Assembly: GCA_022791975.1 (NCBI GenBank)
Contig: JAAWAC010000013.1
Span: forward strand, 62,001 to 126,000
DNA: 64,000 nt
Reading direction: 5' to 3'
Source: Lachnospiraceae bacterium
GTDB taxonomy: Bacteria > Bacillota > Clostridia > Lachnospirales > Lachnospiraceae
Shown: piece by piece, positions 43,226 through 52,025 of the stretch
How the letters are laid out: every line of letters starts with the position of its first letter
Position numbering within the stretch: position 1 is the first letter of the stretch
The notes under the pieces: model-generated
Database searches by the model: none
The model's input: the letters and a program-made list of their open reading frames with translations, nothing else
Told to the model about the DNA's origin: nothing
Program-made: the position numbers and the translations under genes

Positions 43226-44215
43226 ATGCTGAAAATTTTATTTTATGACACTAAGAGTTATGACGAGGAATCCTTTGAGAAAAAGAGGAAGGAATATCCC
43301 GATATTCAAATTGATTATTTAAAGCCTACGCTGGGGCCTAGTACGGCCCGCCTGGCAAAAGGATATGAGGCAGTGTGTGCTTTTGTTAACTGTAATGTGG
43401 GAACCAAGACCATTGAGATTTTACATGAGCGGGGAGTGAAGCTTATTCTTATGCGCTGTGCGGGATTTAACAACGTGGATATTTCCATGGCAAAGGAATG
43501 TGGAATCCGCATTCTTCGGGTGCCGGGGTATTCCCCGGAGGCGGTGGCGGAGCATGCCATGGGGCTGGCTCTGGCTGCCAATCGGCGGATTCACAAGGCT
43601 TATGTGCGAGTGCGGGAGAATGACTTTAGTCTCACAGGCATGCTGGGTTTTAATTTCTATGGAAAGACAGCCGGCGTGGTGGGAACCGGAAAGATCGGCG
43701 CGGCTATGGCACGCCTCTGCTATGGCTTTGGCATGAAGGTGTTGGCTTATGACAAATATAGAAACCCGGCGCTGGATTTTGTGAACTATGTGGAGCTGGA
43801 TGAGCTTTTGGCAGAGAGCGATCTGATCACCCTTCACTGCCCTCTCACAGATGAGAATTACCATATGATAAATCGGGAGACCATCCGGAAAATGAAGGAT
43901 GGAGTGGTGCTGGTAAATACCTCTAGGGGTGGACTGGTGAAGACAGAGGATTTGATTGAGGGAATTCGGGCTCGGAAATTTTTTGCAGTGGGTCTGGATG
44001 TATATGAGGAGGAAAAGAAGAATGTGTTTGCGGATCGCTCCGACGAGATTTTGGAGAGCTCTGTCACAGCCCGTCTTTTGTCCTTTCCCAATGTGCTTAT
44101 TACCTCACACCAGGGATTCTTCACCCAGGAAGCTTTGTCAGCCATCAGCGAGACCACTCTGGGCAATGCCATGGCCTATGTGAGAGGAGAAACCACGGGA
44201 AATGAAGTAGAATAG
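43226..44215 (+). CDS. D-isomer 2-hydroxyacid dehydrogenase (D-lactate dehydrogenase-like)
   Basis: 329 residues. The Rossmann motif GVVGTGKIGAAMARL is near 149-163; catalytic Arg lies in NTSRGGLVKTEDL near 232-244, Glu in DVYEEEK near 260, and His in SHQGFF near 292. The early MRCAGFNNVD is typical of D-lactate dehydrogenases (LdhA/DdhD), which reduce pyruvate with NADH. Position beside a GntR/FCD regulator and aldonate genes leaves a role on another 2-keto acid open. AAAGGGGA precedes the ATG. A bidirectional hairpin follows. Confidence 0.9.
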   Translation: MLKILFYDTKSYDEESFEKKRKEYPDIQIDYLKPTLGPSTARLAKGYEAVCAFVNCNVGTKTIEILHERGVKLILMRCAGFNNVDISMAKECGIRILRVPGYSPEAVAEHAMGLALAANRRIHKAYVRVRENDFSLTGMLGFNFYGKTAGVVGTGKIGAAMARLCYGFGMKVLAYDKYRNPALDFVNYVELDELLAESDLITLHCPLTDENYHMINRETIRKMKDGVVLVNTSRGGLVKTEDLIEGIRARKFFAVGLDVYEEEKKNVFADRSDEILESSVTARLLSFPNVLITSHQGFFTQEALSAISETTLGNAMAYVRGETTGNEVE

Positions 44216-44234
44216 AAATTATAGCAGGAAAAAT

Positions 44235-44284
44235 AAAAAGGTATGGCTGCATGCATCCATGGAGCATGTAGTCATGCCTTTTTT
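44235..44284. terminator. Bidirectional terminator
   Basis: AAAAAGGTATGGCTGCATGC pairs with its mate ending CATGCCTTTTTT with some G-U pairs. It separates the dehydrogenase gene from the converging GntR gene. Confidence 0.8.
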
Positions 44285-44305
44285 CGGTTACTTTTCTCAA
44301 GAATT

Positions 44306-45025
44306 TTAAGTCTCTTTTTCTGTGATGGTGGCCCGATTAATGATCAGATGATCATACATAGCAGTGCGTGCAGCCTGGGCGTCCCGTCTGCGGATGGCAT
44401 CCAATACCTGGTGATGAGTTTCTATGGTGTATTCCAGGGTATGAGAAAAATCCGGAGAAGCAAAATTCATGGGGCCCAGTTGATGGACACTGTAAATAAT
44501 CACGGGAATGATCTTGGGAACCACCAGATTCTGGGTGGATCGGGCGATGGATACATGGAAGCGCTCGTCAGCCTTGAGATAATTCTTTCCTAGACGGCAC
44601 AGTGCATCTACCTCATTGCAGGCATCCTCCATGATTTGCAGATCTGCGGGAGTAGCACGCTCAGCGGCCAAAGAGGCGGCCCAGGGCTCCAGCTGTAAAC
44701 GAATTTCCAGCAGATCGTAAGCCAGTTTCATTTCATCAGAAATATAGGCAAAGCCGAAGGGATCCTCAATTACCCCAGTGTGCTTGGCCACATAGGTACC
44801 CCGTCCCCGACGGATTTCCAGAACATTTCGCGCCACAAGAAGCTTAACGGCCTCCCGGATGGTGCCCCGTCCTACGTTCAGCTGCTTAGCCAGCTCAAAC
44901 TCATTGGGCAGCTTTTGCCCTGGGGAAATCTGCCTGTCTATGATCAGATTGGAAATCTGGTCGGCAATGCGCTCAGCCAGAGGCTGTTCCTTTTCTTTAA
45001 TGCTGTCAAACAAATTTTCACTCAT
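44306..45025 (-). CDS. GntR family regulator, FCD subgroup
   Basis: 239 residues. Winged helix at about 12-78 with NEFELAKQLNVGRGTIREAV; FCD all-helical ligand domain at about 100-230, with metal-binding His in DERFHVSIARST near 152 and later SHTLEYTIETHHQVLDAI. FCD regulators of the UxuR/ExuR/LgoR kind respond to hexuronates or aldonates. It is divergent from the dehydrogenase-LarA-uxuAB operon at 45335 and probably controls it. A TATACC/GGTATA inverted repeat lies in its own upstream region. Confidence 0.92.
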   Translation of the reverse strand: MSENLFDSIKEKEQPLAERIADQISNLIIDRQISPGQKLPNEFELAKQLNVGRGTIREAVKLLVARNVLEIRRGRGTYVAKHTGVIEDPFGFAYISDEMKLAYDLLEIRLQLEPWAASLAAERATPADLQIMEDACNEVDALCRLGKNYLKADERFHVSIARSTQNLVVPKIIPVIIYSVHQLGPMNFASPDFSHTLEYTIETHHQVLDAIRRRDAQAARTAMYDHLIINRATITEKET

Positions 45026-45047
45026 GATGCCTCCTTGCGCTGCGGGC

Positions 45048-45068
45048 TATACCGTTATAGAAGGTATA
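45048..45068. promoter_or_regulatory. Inverted repeat TATACC-N9-GGTATA, candidate GntR operator
   Basis: Exact six-base arms 23 bases upstream of the GntR start. FCD regulators of uronate genes bind palindromes containing GGTATACC; here the arms are inverted and spaced, so the match is suggestive only. Confidence 0.4.
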
Positions 45069-45212
45069 TTTATACATATTCTAGCAAAAAAACTGGGATT
45101 CCACAAGGACAAATTAAAAGATTTTGGTGAAAAGTGATGAAAAAAAGAAGATGAGAATTCGGCATTCTGATGAAAAAAGGGGAAAAACAGGTGGAAAAAA
45201 CAGGAAAAGTGC

Positions 45213-45241
45213 TTGACAGTAGCCGGCAGCTGTGCTACACT
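45213..45241 (+). promoter_or_regulatory. Promoter of the dehydrogenase-LarA-uxuAB operon
   Basis: TTGACA at 45213-45218 and TACACT at 45236-45241 with a 17-base spacer and an extended TG. A 90-base leader follows, containing ACGTCATACGT at 45258-45268, a possible operator. Confidence 0.7.
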
Positions 45242-45334
45242 CAAAATAAGATGTAGAACGTCATACGTCTCGGCGAAAAGTAGATCGAAATGCCCAAACT
45301 ATAAGGGGCAAAAGATAGAAAGGAAAGAGTAAAT

Positions 45335-46351
45335 ATGAAAGCAATCAAATTGGAGAAGCCCTGGGAAGTAGCCTGTGTGGATTTGGAAAAGCCGGTGCCC
45401 AAGGAGGGAGAGGCCCTGATTCGTATTAAGGCAGCTGGTATCTGTGGCAGCGATATCGGAGCTTTCCGGGGAACCAACAGCCTGGTGTCCTATCCCCGGA
45501 TTATTGGCCATGAGCTGGCCGGCGAGATCGTGTCCATTCCGGAGAACAATAAAAATGGTTTAAAGCCCGGGGACAAGGTAGTGGTAGATCCCTATCTGTA
45601 TTGCGGAAACTGCTATCCTTGCAGCATTAAACGGACCAACTGCTGTAACGATTTGAAGGTGCTGGGCGTACACGTGGACGGAGGTATGGCAGAATATTAC
45701 TGTCATCCGGCAGATATGCTGATCAAGATTCCTGAGGGAATGACCTGGGAGCAGGCAGCTATGGCAGAGCCCCTGACCATCTCACTTCACGGCATTCACA
45801 GAGGCGGCTTTAAAGAGGGTGAATACTGTGCAATCATTGGTGCGGGAACCATCGGCTTGGTGGCTGGTCTGGTGGCACAGGCCTACGGCGGACATGCAAT
45901 TTTGCTGGATCTGGTGCAGGAGAGACTGGATTTTGCCAAGAGCCTGGGCATTGAGCACATTATCAACTCTGGCAAAGAGGACCCGGTGGAGCGGATTCGG
46001 GAGATTACGGGTGGCATGATGGCCCAGCAGGTTATGGAGTGCAGCGGTGCAAACGTGGCTATCCGCAGTACCCTGGATTATGTGTGCCATGCAGGACGCA
46101 TTACACTGACCGGCTGGCCCAAGAAAGAAACCAGCCTGCCCACCGATATGATCACCAAGAAGGAAATCGATATCCGGGGTGCCCGTACCAGTGCTGGCGA
46201 GTTTGAAGAGGCTCTGGATTTGATTATGACGAAAAAAGTGGATATGATGAAGATTCTCACCAAGGTGATTCCCGTGGAAGAGGCAGCAGAAACCATTATT
46301 GATATTGAGAAGAATCCTGGAAATTATCTGAAGGTGATCGTTACCTTCTAA
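45335..46351 (+). CDS. Zinc-dependent aldonate/polyol dehydrogenase (MDR family)
   Basis: 338 residues. Catalytic zinc motif AAGICGSDIGAFRG (about 34-47) and IGHELAGE near 64; structural zinc loop CGNCYPCSIKRTNCC near 90-104; NAD site IGAGTIGLVAGLVAQAYGG near 169-187. Closest in style to L-gulonate, L-idonate or galactonate 5-dehydrogenases (RspB/YjjN type). L-gulonate 5-dehydrogenase would give D-fructuronate, the substrate of UxuB encoded three genes on. First gene of the operon with a LarA-like enzyme, uxuA and uxuB. Confidence 0.87.
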   Translation: MKAIKLEKPWEVACVDLEKPVPKEGEALIRIKAAGICGSDIGAFRGTNSLVSYPRIIGHELAGEIVSIPENNKNGLKPGDKVVVDPYLYCGNCYPCSIKRTNCCNDLKVLGVHVDGGMAEYYCHPADMLIKIPEGMTWEQAAMAEPLTISLHGIHRGGFKEGEYCAIIGAGTIGLVAGLVAQAYGGHAILLDLVQERLDFAKSLGIEHIINSGKEDPVERIREITGGMMAQQVMECSGANVAIRSTLDYVCHAGRITLTGWPKKETSLPTDMITKKEIDIRGARTSAGEFEEALDLIMTKKVDMMKILTKVIPVEEAAETIIDIEKNPGNYLKVIVTF

Positions 46352-46436
46352 ATTCCCTGGCAAGGCAGTGTACCAGTTTACATAAGGATTGATTGAGGGC
46401 CCGGGGGCAGGTCTCCCCGGAGCCATGGAGGAAGCT

Positions 46437-47711
46437 ATGAAGGAAATTTATAGAACCAACCGGGAGGGCATTAGCCGGGAAGAACTGGAGCAGGCAGTGG
46501 AGGAGCTGCTGGCCCAGTATACGGAGCTTGGGAAAGTGCTGATCGTACCTCCAGATTACACCCGCTGCTATTCCTATGCAGGGGAAATTACCCAGATTAT
46601 GTATCGGTATCTGACGGCCCGGGGAGCTGTGGTCCATGTGATCCCGGCGCTGGGAACCCATATGCCCATGGACGATGTGGAGATTAAGAAGTTTTTTGGG
46701 GATGTGGTGCCAAAGGAAAACATTCTGATTCACCGTTGGCAGAGCGATACGGTGAAGCTGGGAGCGGTTCCGCCAGAGGTGGTAGGCGGGATCAGCGAAG
46801 GCCTCTATGAGGAGGAGATCGAGGTGGAGGTGAACCATCTGCTGGTAGACGGAGGCTATGACAGGATTTTCTCCGTGGGCCAGGTGGTTCCTCATGAGGT
46901 GGTAGGAATGGCAAACTATTCCAAGAATCTCTTTGTGGGCCTGGGAGGCCGCTCCATGATCAATAAATCCCATATGCTTTCGGCCATCTGCGGCATGGAG
47001 CAGGCTCTGGGCGTTATGGACAGCCCGGCTAGGAAGCTTTATGACTATGCCCAGCAGCATTTTATTGACGGAAAGCTCCCGGTGACCTTTTTGCAGACGG
47101 TGACCAGCGAGACAGAAAAGGGCGTGATTCTCCAGGGATTGTATATGGGAGATTCCCGCCGTCCCTTTGAGATGGCCTGTGAGTTGAGCCAGGAGCTGAA
47201 CATTGTCCATGTGGAGCGCCGGGCTAAGAAAATGGTCACCTATCTGGACCCGGAAGAGCTGAAAACCACCTGGGTGGGCAACAAGGGCGTATATCGCACC
47301 CGGATGGCTGTGGCAGACGGAGGAGAGCTTTTGATTCTGGCGCCCGGTGTAAAGGCCTTTGGAGAAAATGAGGAGATGGATGCCATGACCCGCCGGTACG
47401 GCTACAAGGGACGGGACTATGTGCTGGATCTCTACAAGGAAGGAGCCTTCGAGGGCAAGACCATGAGCGCCGCCCATCTGATCCAGGGCTCCACCGACGG
47501 TCGTTTCACTGTAACCTATGCCACCCGCCCGGAAAACCTGTCCAAGGAGGAGATCGAACAGGTAGGCTACCAGTGGGCAGATTACGAAGAGGTGACAAAG
47601 CGCTACAACCCGGCAGTCTTAAAGGATGGCTGGAACACCACCGAAGATGGAGAGGAGTTCTACTACGTGGGAACCCCTGCCCTGGGCCTGTGGAAGTGCG
47701 ACGATAATTAA
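46437..47711 (+). CDS. LarA-like nickel-pincer hydroxyacid racemase/epimerase (copy 2)
   Basis: 424 residues, clearly paralogous to the protein at 33419. It has DYTR at 40-43, H75 in ALGTHMPM, H153 in VVPHEVVG, K163 and H179, again with spacings of ten and sixteen as in LarA. Start ATG 46437 gives the same N-terminus length as copy 1 and has GGAGGA upstream; the frame is open to TTG 46389. Placed between an aldonate dehydrogenase and mannonate dehydratase, so D-gluconate/D-mannonate or L-idonate/L-gulonate C2 epimerisation is the most natural guess; a D-gluconate 2-epimerase is known in this superfamily. Confidence 0.9.
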   Translation: MKEIYRTNREGISREELEQAVEELLAQYTELGKVLIVPPDYTRCYSYAGEITQIMYRYLTARGAVVHVIPALGTHMPMDDVEIKKFFGDVVPKENILIHRWQSDTVKLGAVPPEVVGGISEGLYEEEIEVEVNHLLVDGGYDRIFSVGQVVPHEVVGMANYSKNLFVGLGGRSMINKSHMLSAICGMEQALGVMDSPARKLYDYAQQHFIDGKLPVTFLQTVTSETEKGVILQGLYMGDSRRPFEMACELSQELNIVHVERRAKKMVTYLDPEELKTTWVGNKGVYRTRMAVADGGELLILAPGVKAFGENEEMDAMTRRYGYKGRDYVLDLYKEGAFEGKTMSAAHLIQGSTDGRFTVTYATRPENLSKEEIEQVGYQWADYEEVTKRYNPAVLKDGWNTTEDGEEFYYVGTPALGLWKCDDN

Positions 47712-47721
47712 AATAGGAGTA

Positions 47722-47940
47722 TAACGGAACTTAAAAAAAGTCATAGTCCGGAGGTGCCCGGAAGGAATTTAGCATCCGCAAGGCGGATGAAAATTACTTC
47801 CAGGACTATGGGCGCCGAAGGAATATGACGGAACTCAAAAACAGTCATAATCCGGAGGTGCCCGGAAGGAATTTAGCATCCGCAAGGCGGATGAAAATTA
47901 CTTCCAGGACTATGGGCACCGAAGGAATATGACGGAACTC
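47722..47940 (+). repeat. Tandem 104-base structured repeat before uxuA
   Basis: Two units, 47722-47825 and 47826-47929, differ at about five positions; an 11-base third start follows. In each unit CATAGTCC pairs with GGACTATG, GGAAG-AATTT with AAAATT-CTTCC, and ATCCGC with GCGGAT around AAG, forming one long hairpin with bulges. The bulge bearing AGGTGCCC is identical in both. It lies between larA copy 2 and the uxuA ribosome site and has no T tract. Could be a tandem cis-regulatory RNA or a dispersed repeat element. Confidence 0.85.
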
Positions 47941-47958
47941 TAAATAGGAGAAATAATT

Positions 47959-49044
47959 ATGAAGATGACATTTCGCTGGTACGGGGAGGGGCGGGATTCC
48001 ATTTCCCTGAAATATATTCGTCAGATTCCCGGCTGTAGCGGCCTGATGGGTGTGCTGGACGAAAAGGCAGCAGGCGAGGTTTGGGAGGAAGAGGAGATCA
48101 AGGCTTATGTGGAGCATGTCCACGCAGCAGGCCTGGAGGTTGAGGTCATTGAGAGCGTCAATGTCCATGAGGATATAAAGCTTGGCCTGCCCACCCGGGA
48201 TGCCTATATTGAAAATTATAAGATCTGTATTCGCAACCTGGCAAAATACGGGGTGAAGGTAATTGTATACAACTTTATGCCGGTGCTGGACTGGCTGCGG
48301 ACGGATCTGGCCCGGGAGATTCCCGAGGATGGCAGCAACAGCCTGTACTTTGATGAAAAAGAGCTGGGTAACATGACTCCCATGGAAGTGGTGCAGAAGA
48401 CAGCGGCGGATTCCAATGGATTCAGCTTGCCGGGCTGGGAGCCGGAGCGTTTGGCGGATCTGGAGCGGGTGATGGAGCTCTATAAGAGTGTGGACGAGGA
48501 AAAGCTTTTGGAAAACTTTAAATATTTCCTGGATGCGGTGATTCCGGTTTGCGAGGAGGTAGGTGTGGTGATGGCCTGCCATCCCGATGATCCTGGCTGG
48601 CCCATTTTTGGACTGCCCCGTCTGGCTCATGATCAGGCTGGCTATGACAGGATAATTGCTCTCTATGACAGCCCAGCCAATACGGTCTGCCTGTGCACCG
48701 GATCTCTGGGCAGCAATGTGCACAATGACATTCCGGCAATGATTCGCCATTTTGGCTCCATGAATCGTATTGGCTGTCTCCATGTGCGCAATGTAAAGCA
48801 TCTGGGAAGCGACCGGTGCTTCCGGGAATCCAGTCATTTATCCACGGATGGAGATCTGGATATGTATGAGATTATGAAGGCCATTTACGAAACCTGCCCG
48901 GATACCTATGTGCGTCCGGATCATGGACGCATGATTTGGGATGAGGTGGGACGTCCTGGCTATGGTCTCTATGACCGGGCTCTGGGCATTACCTATCTGA
49001 ACGGACTGTGGGAAGCCATTGACAAGAGCGCCAAAGCAAGATAA
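47959..49044 (+). CDS. uxuA: Mannonate dehydratase UxuA
   Basis: 361 residues, the usual length. [20 protein letters not shown] at the start, [18 protein letters not shown] near 208-225, [11 protein letters not shown] near 273-283 and [13 protein letters not shown] near 314-326 hold the His, Cys and Asp ligands of the metal. The enzyme dehydrates D-mannonate to 2-keto-3-deoxy-D-gluconate in glucuronate breakdown. ATAGGAG lies before the ATG; uxuB starts 15 bases after the stop. Confidence 0.97.
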   Translation: MKMTFRWYGEGRDSISLKYIRQIPGCSGLMGVLDEKAAGEVWEEEEIKAYVEHVHAAGLEVEVIESVNVHEDIKLGLPTRDAYIENYKICIRNLAKYGVKVIVYNFMPVLDWLRTDLAREIPEDGSNSLYFDEKELGNMTPMEVVQKTAADSNGFSLPGWEPERLADLERVMELYKSVDEEKLLENFKYFLDAVIPVCEEVGVVMACHPDDPGWPIFGLPRLAHDQAGYDRIIALYDSPANTVCLCTGSLGSNVHNDIPAMIRHFGSMNRIGCLHVRNVKHLGSDRCFRESSHLSTDGDLDMYEIMKAIYETCPDTYVRPDHGRMIWDEVGRPGYGLYDRALGITYLNGLWEAIDKSAKAR

Positions 49045-49059
49045 GGGGGAGAGACGCCA

Positions 49060-50673
49060 ATGTTACAATTAAATGCCGCTTCCATAAGGGATCGGGCAGG
49101 AGAATGGGAGGCAACAGGCACTCTTCTTCCCCAATTTGATCTGGAGGCCATGAAGGCCGAGACAAAAAAAGCACCTGTTTGGGTACATGTGGGTGCTGGA
49201 AATATTTTCCGGATTTTCATTGCCCAGCTACAACAGGAATTGTTGAATAAAGGGCTGGAGAAAAGCGGAATCATTGCCCTGGATACCTCCTCTGCCAACC
49301 AGGCAGAATTGGTATACCGGCCTTTTGATAATCTAACCCTAAGTGCTACCATGAACGCGGACGGCTCTGTGAGCAAGGAGGTTATGGCTGCCATTGCAGA
49401 GTGCCTCCATGCGGACAGCAGCGACGCTGCTTTTATGGACCGGGCAAAGGAGATTTTTACAGCGCCCTCCCTGCAAATGGTAAGCTTTACCATTACGGAA
49501 AAGGGATATGCCCTGAAAGATATGAAGGGAGAATACCTGCCAGCGGTTCAAAAAGATATGGCTCAGGGGCCTGGAGCGCCCAAAAGCGTCATGGCTCTGG
49601 TGACAGCTCTTTTGTGTGCCCGCTATGAGGCGGGGAGGCTCCCCCTGGCTCTGGTGAGCATGGACAACTGTAGCCATAATGGAGAGAAGTTGAAGGCCAG
49701 TGTGGTGGATCTGGCAAAGACTTGGGTAGAAAAGGGCTATGTGGAGGCCGGATTCCTGGATTATTTGCAGGATGAGAAAACCGTAGCCTTCCCCTGGAGT
49801 ATGATTGACAAGATTACCCCCCGGCCTCACAAGAAGGTGGAGGAGCTCTTGGCTGCGGACGGCATTGCGGATATGACACCCATTGTCACGGCAAACGGAG
49901 GGGTCTATGCTCCCTTTGTGAATGCGGAGCGTCCCCAATATCTGGTGGTAGAGGATCGCTTCCCCAACGGACGCCCGGCTCTGGAGAAGGCGGGAGCCTA
50001 TCTCACAGACAGGGAGACGGTGAATATGACAGAGAAGATGAAGGTGACCACCTGCCTTAATCCTCTTCACACAGCCATGAGCGTTTATGGCTGCATGTTG
50101 GGCTACACTCTGATCTGTGATGAGATGAAGGATGCAGATATTGTGAAGCTTATCCGGCATCTGGGGTATGAGGAGGGGCTGCCTGTGGTGACAGATCCCA
50201 AGATTTTAAGCCCCCGGGCATTTCTGGACGAGGTGGTGGAGCAGCGTCTGCCCAATCCCTTTATGCCGGATGCACCCCAGCGGATTGCCACGGACACCAG
50301 CCAGAAGGTGGGTGTGCGCTTTGGGGAGACTGTAAAAAGCTATGTGGCCCAGGGCCGTAGTATGGATACTCTGGTAAGCCTGCCTCTGGCCCTGGCTGGT
50401 TGGCTGCGCTATCTTCTGGGTGTGGACGATGCAGGAAAGGCCTTTGAGGTAAGCCCGGACCCCTTAAAGGAAGAGCTCCAGGAGAAGCTCTCCGGAATCC
50501 GTTTGGGAGAACCGGATACCTATCAGGGACAGCTGAAAGAGATTCTGCAAAACGAAAGTATTTTTGGTGTGAATCTGGTGGATGCCGGTCTTTCTGATAA
50601 AATCGAACAAATGTTTGTAGAACTGCTGGAAGGTCCGGGAGCTGTGCGGAAAGCATTGCAGAAATATTTATAA
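49060..50673 (+). CDS. uxuB: Fructuronate reductase UxuB (mannitol dehydrogenase family)
   Basis: 537 residues of the long-chain mannitol dehydrogenase family. NAD site VHVGAGNIFRIFIAQ near 42-56; ALVSMDNCSHNGEKL near 200-214; PWSMIDKITPRPH near 247-259; catalytic Lys context KMKVTTCLNPLHTAMSVYG near 327-345. It reduces D-fructuronate to D-mannonate, the substrate of UxuA encoded just upstream. Pairing with uxuA makes fructuronate reductase more likely than mannitol or tagaturonate activity. Confidence 0.93.
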   Translation: MLQLNAASIRDRAGEWEATGTLLPQFDLEAMKAETKKAPVWVHVGAGNIFRIFIAQLQQELLNKGLEKSGIIALDTSSANQAELVYRPFDNLTLSATMNADGSVSKEVMAAIAECLHADSSDAAFMDRAKEIFTAPSLQMVSFTITEKGYALKDMKGEYLPAVQKDMAQGPGAPKSVMALVTALLCARYEAGRLPLALVSMDNCSHNGEKLKASVVDLAKTWVEKGYVEAGFLDYLQDEKTVAFPWSMIDKITPRPHKKVEELLAADGIADMTPIVTANGGVYAPFVNAERPQYLVVEDRFPNGRPALEKAGAYLTDRETVNMTEKMKVTTCLNPLHTAMSVYGCMLGYTLICDEMKDADIVKLIRHLGYEEGLPVVTDPKILSPRAFLDEVVEQRLPNPFMPDAPQRIATDTSQKVGVRFGETVKSYVAQGRSMDTLVSLPLALAGWLRYLLGVDDAGKAFEVSPDPLKEELQEKLSGIRLGEPDTYQGQLKEILQNESIFGVNLVDAGLSDKIEQMFVELLEGPGAVRKALQKYL

Positions 50674-51002
50674 AATTACAAATAAAAAAGTGGTGTCAGG
50701 AGCTGCGGAAAGAAAATCGTCACCAATCGCGAAGACAGTTTAAAACAAAAGGATTTTCTGCCAACAGGTGAAATATGCTCTAAATGACTTCTTAAGCATG
50801 GGTTTTCTCGTGATTAGGGAAGGGCATTTAGGGCATATTCTGTTTTGGATTGCCACCAGTCCCATTGTACTTTTGCCAATAGGGCATCCTGCAATACCTT
50901 CTTGGCATTTATGGAAGGGTAATTTGGCTGCTGGTGGCCACAATCATTCTGGGAATTGGCCATATTGGCATCCATATCCAGCACAGGAGGGAGCTTGGCA
51001 GA
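50674..51002 (+). other. Intergenic region with possible membrane-protein relic
   Basis: 329 bases. From about 50790 a frame reads hydrophobic residues (HILFWIATSPIVLLPIG) and, after a shift near 50900, another reads WLLVATIILGIGHIGIHIQH up to about 50990. Together they look like part of a small multi-pass membrane protein broken by a frameshift. No start codon with a ribosome site is visible, and the family is not recognised with confidence. Confidence 0.3.
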
Positions 51003-51893
51003 TCAGAGAACTAACTTTTTTACGGCTTCCACAAATCGAAGCACATCCGAAGATGCATTTTGACTGTACAAGAGCCCGTAGGGAATATTGTAATTCCAGT
51101 TCACGGGAATGGTTACCAGCCCTGGGTGCACCTCCTGCCAGCATTCCAGGCTTAGGAGCACATGGCCAGTCTCCACGCAGCGGTTAAACACGGATAAATC
51201 ATAGAACTGGGGGGTATCCGTAATGTGAATGGCAGGGTGATGCTTCTTGAGACTGCTGCGAACAAAATCATTCACAGGGGAATCTCCCTCTTTTACCATC
51301 ATCAGGGTCTCCCCATATAAATCCTCTGGCTCCAGGAGTGTTTTTCCTGCCAGGGGATGTTCTCTGGACACGGACACCATTTTCCGGTATCTTCCAATGG
51401 GCAGAAAACAGCACCGGGAGAGCCATGCCTTAGAGTCACACACGCCGATTAAAAAATCAAAGGTAGTTCCCAGCTGCTGGATAACCTTCAGAATGCTCTC
51501 ATGGTTATCGTCAAAGGGAACCAGGTGAAGCTTGTACTGGGGAAAATCCCTGTTTGCCTGGTACCAGAGATCCATAAAGGGCCGGGCCGGATTTAAAAGG
51601 GAGGTGCCTACCCGGAAGGTGGGATCTTTGAGCTCCATGGAAGCGCGGGCATTGGAAAGGGTCCTGGCTGAGTATTCCATCAGGAATTTGGCATCCTGGC
51701 AGAGGATTTCTCCGGCCTTGGTCAGGCGAATTCCTGAGGGAGTGCGTTCCACCAGGGTTAGGTTTAGGTGCTGTTCCAGGGAATTGATTTGTTTCATAAT
51801 GGCCGTGGGGGACACATACAGGCGGGCGGCGGCGCTGGTAAAGCTGCCACAGTCTGCCACGGCCAGCAGTGTATCCAGCAAGGGATGATACAT
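51003..51893 (-). CDS. LysR family transcriptional regulator
   Basis: 296 residues. N-terminal winged helix with DTLLAVADCGSFTSAAARLY near 7-26 and IMKQINSLEQHLNLTL; the C-terminal type 2 periplasmic-binding-like domain starts near 90. The frame is open further upstream, but ATG 51893 has AGGAGG six bases before it and gives the standard LysR N-terminus. Divergent from the CMD-cupin gene at 52026, its probable target; the 132-base gap would hold the operator. Confidence 0.92.
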   Translation of the reverse strand: MYHPLLDTLLAVADCGSFTSAAARLYVSPTAIMKQINSLEQHLNLTLVERTPSGIRLTKAGEILCQDAKFLMEYSARTLSNARASMELKDPTFRVGTSLLNPARPFMDLWYQANRDFPQYKLHLVPFDDNHESILKVIQQLGTTFDFLIGVCDSKAWLSRCCFLPIGRYRKMVSVSREHPLAGKTLLEPEDLYGETLMMVKEGDSPVNDFVRSSLKKHHPAIHITDTPQFYDLSVFNRCVETGHVLLSLECWQEVHPGLVTIPVNWNYNIPYGLLYSQNASSDVLRFVEAVKKLVL

Positions 51894-52025
51894 GGAAAGC
51901 CTCCTGCATAGGTATAAACAATAAGTTAATACCATCCTAACATATCCGAGATTCCCATGCAACCATATATCCGGTAAACTATAGAAAAAGGAATCCACAG
52001 AGAAAGCAAAAAAAGAGGTGGGAAT

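Noticed and set aside
46341-47477. Minus-strand frame of 378 codons opposite larA-like copy 2
   Set aside because: The plus strand shows the complete LarA residue set; the antisense product is unlike any family.
50768-51187. Plus-strand frame of 139 codons between uxuB and the LysR gene
   Set aside because: It runs deep into the LysR gene on the other strand and only its first part looks like a membrane protein; described as a relic only.
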